From positions 2,170,001 through 2,234,000 of the forward strand of contig NZ_BNJG01000002.1 in NCBI RefSeq assembly GCF_016587375.1: DNA of 64,000 nt. Reading direction: 5' to 3'. Positions 63,649 through 64,000 of the stretch are shown piece after piece. The DNA is from Ktedonobacter robiniae (GTDB taxonomy: Bacteria > Chloroflexota > Ktedonobacteria > Ktedonobacterales > Ktedonobacteraceae). Made by a program: the position numbers and the translations under genes. Under the pieces are notes generated by a model. The model saw only the letters and a program-made list of their open reading frames with translations, ran no database searches and was not told the origin of the DNA. Within the stretch, counting starts at the first letter, position 1, and the number at the start of each line of letters is the position of its first letter.

Positions 63649-64000
63649 TAGTTTTTGACCAGAATCCACTCGGACCCCTGGAAGATCCAGCGGAGTTCCC
63701 CTTTGGCGGAGGCGTTTTTCGTGAAGGATGTGAGGGAAACTTTCGCCGATCCTTGACTTCTTTCATGCTGCGTCGCGCTCCACAAGTTTGGCATTCGACA
63801 TGCCAGACACCGCTTTCCTGAAATTGCTGATTGGTGACGCCGATAGGACTGAGAAAAGAGCACTTGCCTGAAGCGGCTGGAATTGCCGTCGTGGCTCCAT
63901 CTCCTACAGGGTCACGATGGGCAGCTCGTTCGACGCGCTGTCCTGAGCGTGAGAGTGGCGCGGCTGGCTGTGGTTGCGGGGTACTTGTCTCTCGCAGATG
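63649..64000 (-). pseudogene. zinc-ribbon-like protein, partial, frameshifted
   Basis: Enters from the right edge. The upstream frame reads GVWHVECQTCGARRSMKEVK (CxxC pair) and KDRRKFPSHPSRKTP. The final part continues one frame over as AKGELRWIFQGSEWILVKN to a stop at 63649. An indel in the A-run near 63709-63713 explains the shift. A second cysteine (GKCSF) lies before the visible CxxC. Function unknown. Confidence 0.5.

Noticed and set aside
1..64000. CRISPR array, tRNA or rRNA genes
   Set aside because: No regular spacer-repeat pattern and no cloverleaf or rRNA-like stretch was noticed by eye; a tRNA scan was not possible.

Overview
The window looks like an accessory, transposon-rich stretch of a Ktedonobacteria-type member of the Chloroflexota. 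This is an inference from the mix of genes: TPR proteins, ECF41 sigma factor, FG-GAP/lectin-like protein, NmrA and DoxX proteins, a DUF5107-TPR protein, a caspase/EACC1 pair, and a high load of IS110, IS605, IS5, IS6, IS3, IS1182 and IS701 relics. No rRNA, tRNA or CRISPR array was seen. Many non-mobile genes carry single-base indels, often in homopolymers, so either the region is decaying or the assembly has indel errors.

Layout. 0-8.5 kb: end of an alpha/beta hydrolase, a TPR protein, a ComB-like phosphatase, a broken IS1182 transposase, a phosphodiester-glycosidase-domain protein with a duplicated membrane segment, a pentapeptide-repeat membrane protein, a P450 lacking its N-terminus and an ABC-2 permease fragment. 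8.6-21 kb: an alpha-galactoside utilisation locus with a solute-binding protein, two permeases, an AraC regulator, a DUF5107-TPR protein, an aldose-epimerase-like protein and a secreted GH27 alpha-galactosidase. Three promoters in it share a 41-bp element with two half-sites 21 bp apart and identical spacing to -35/-10 boxes, which defines a local AraC regulon.

21-31 kb: transposase debris, an FG-GAP/PKD/lectin-propeller protein, undecaprenyl diphosphate synthase, an interrupted TnpB, an M28 peptidase, a small Cys-pair repeat protein and membrane proteins, with a family of palindromic intergenic repeats. 31.4-37.3 kb: a 4278-bp transposon with 19-bp inverted repeats and a 5-bp target duplication. 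It carries a large transposase, an NmrA oxidoreductase and a LysR regulator, and sits inside an IS5-type transposase gene that is itself joined to a broken integrase-like transposase. 37.4-45.8 kb: NarL-type response regulator, a truncated histidine kinase, an FtsX-type permease, a membrane-anchored protein, an S41 peptidase and oligoendopeptidase F. 45.9-50.2 kb: an IS6 relic, then an ECF41 sigma factor divergent from an epimerase-SnoaL cluster with a matching ECF41-type promoter, and a DoxX protein.

50.2-55 kb: two IS110 elements (one intact, one broken) and three copies of a structured repeat whose stems differ in sequence but stay complementary. 55.1-58.6 kb: a lower-GC, minus-strand island with an EACC1 protein overlapping a caspase-LGFP protease, a 47-residue proline-rich peptide and a DUF6065-like protein. 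This is a probable conflict/defence system and the best candidate for something new. 58.7-60.3 kb: a TnpB remnant interrupted by an ORF-less group II intron. 60.4-64 kb: an SRPBCC protein, IS3/IS701 debris, peptidase E, and fragments of a kinase-like and a zinc-ribbon protein at the edge.
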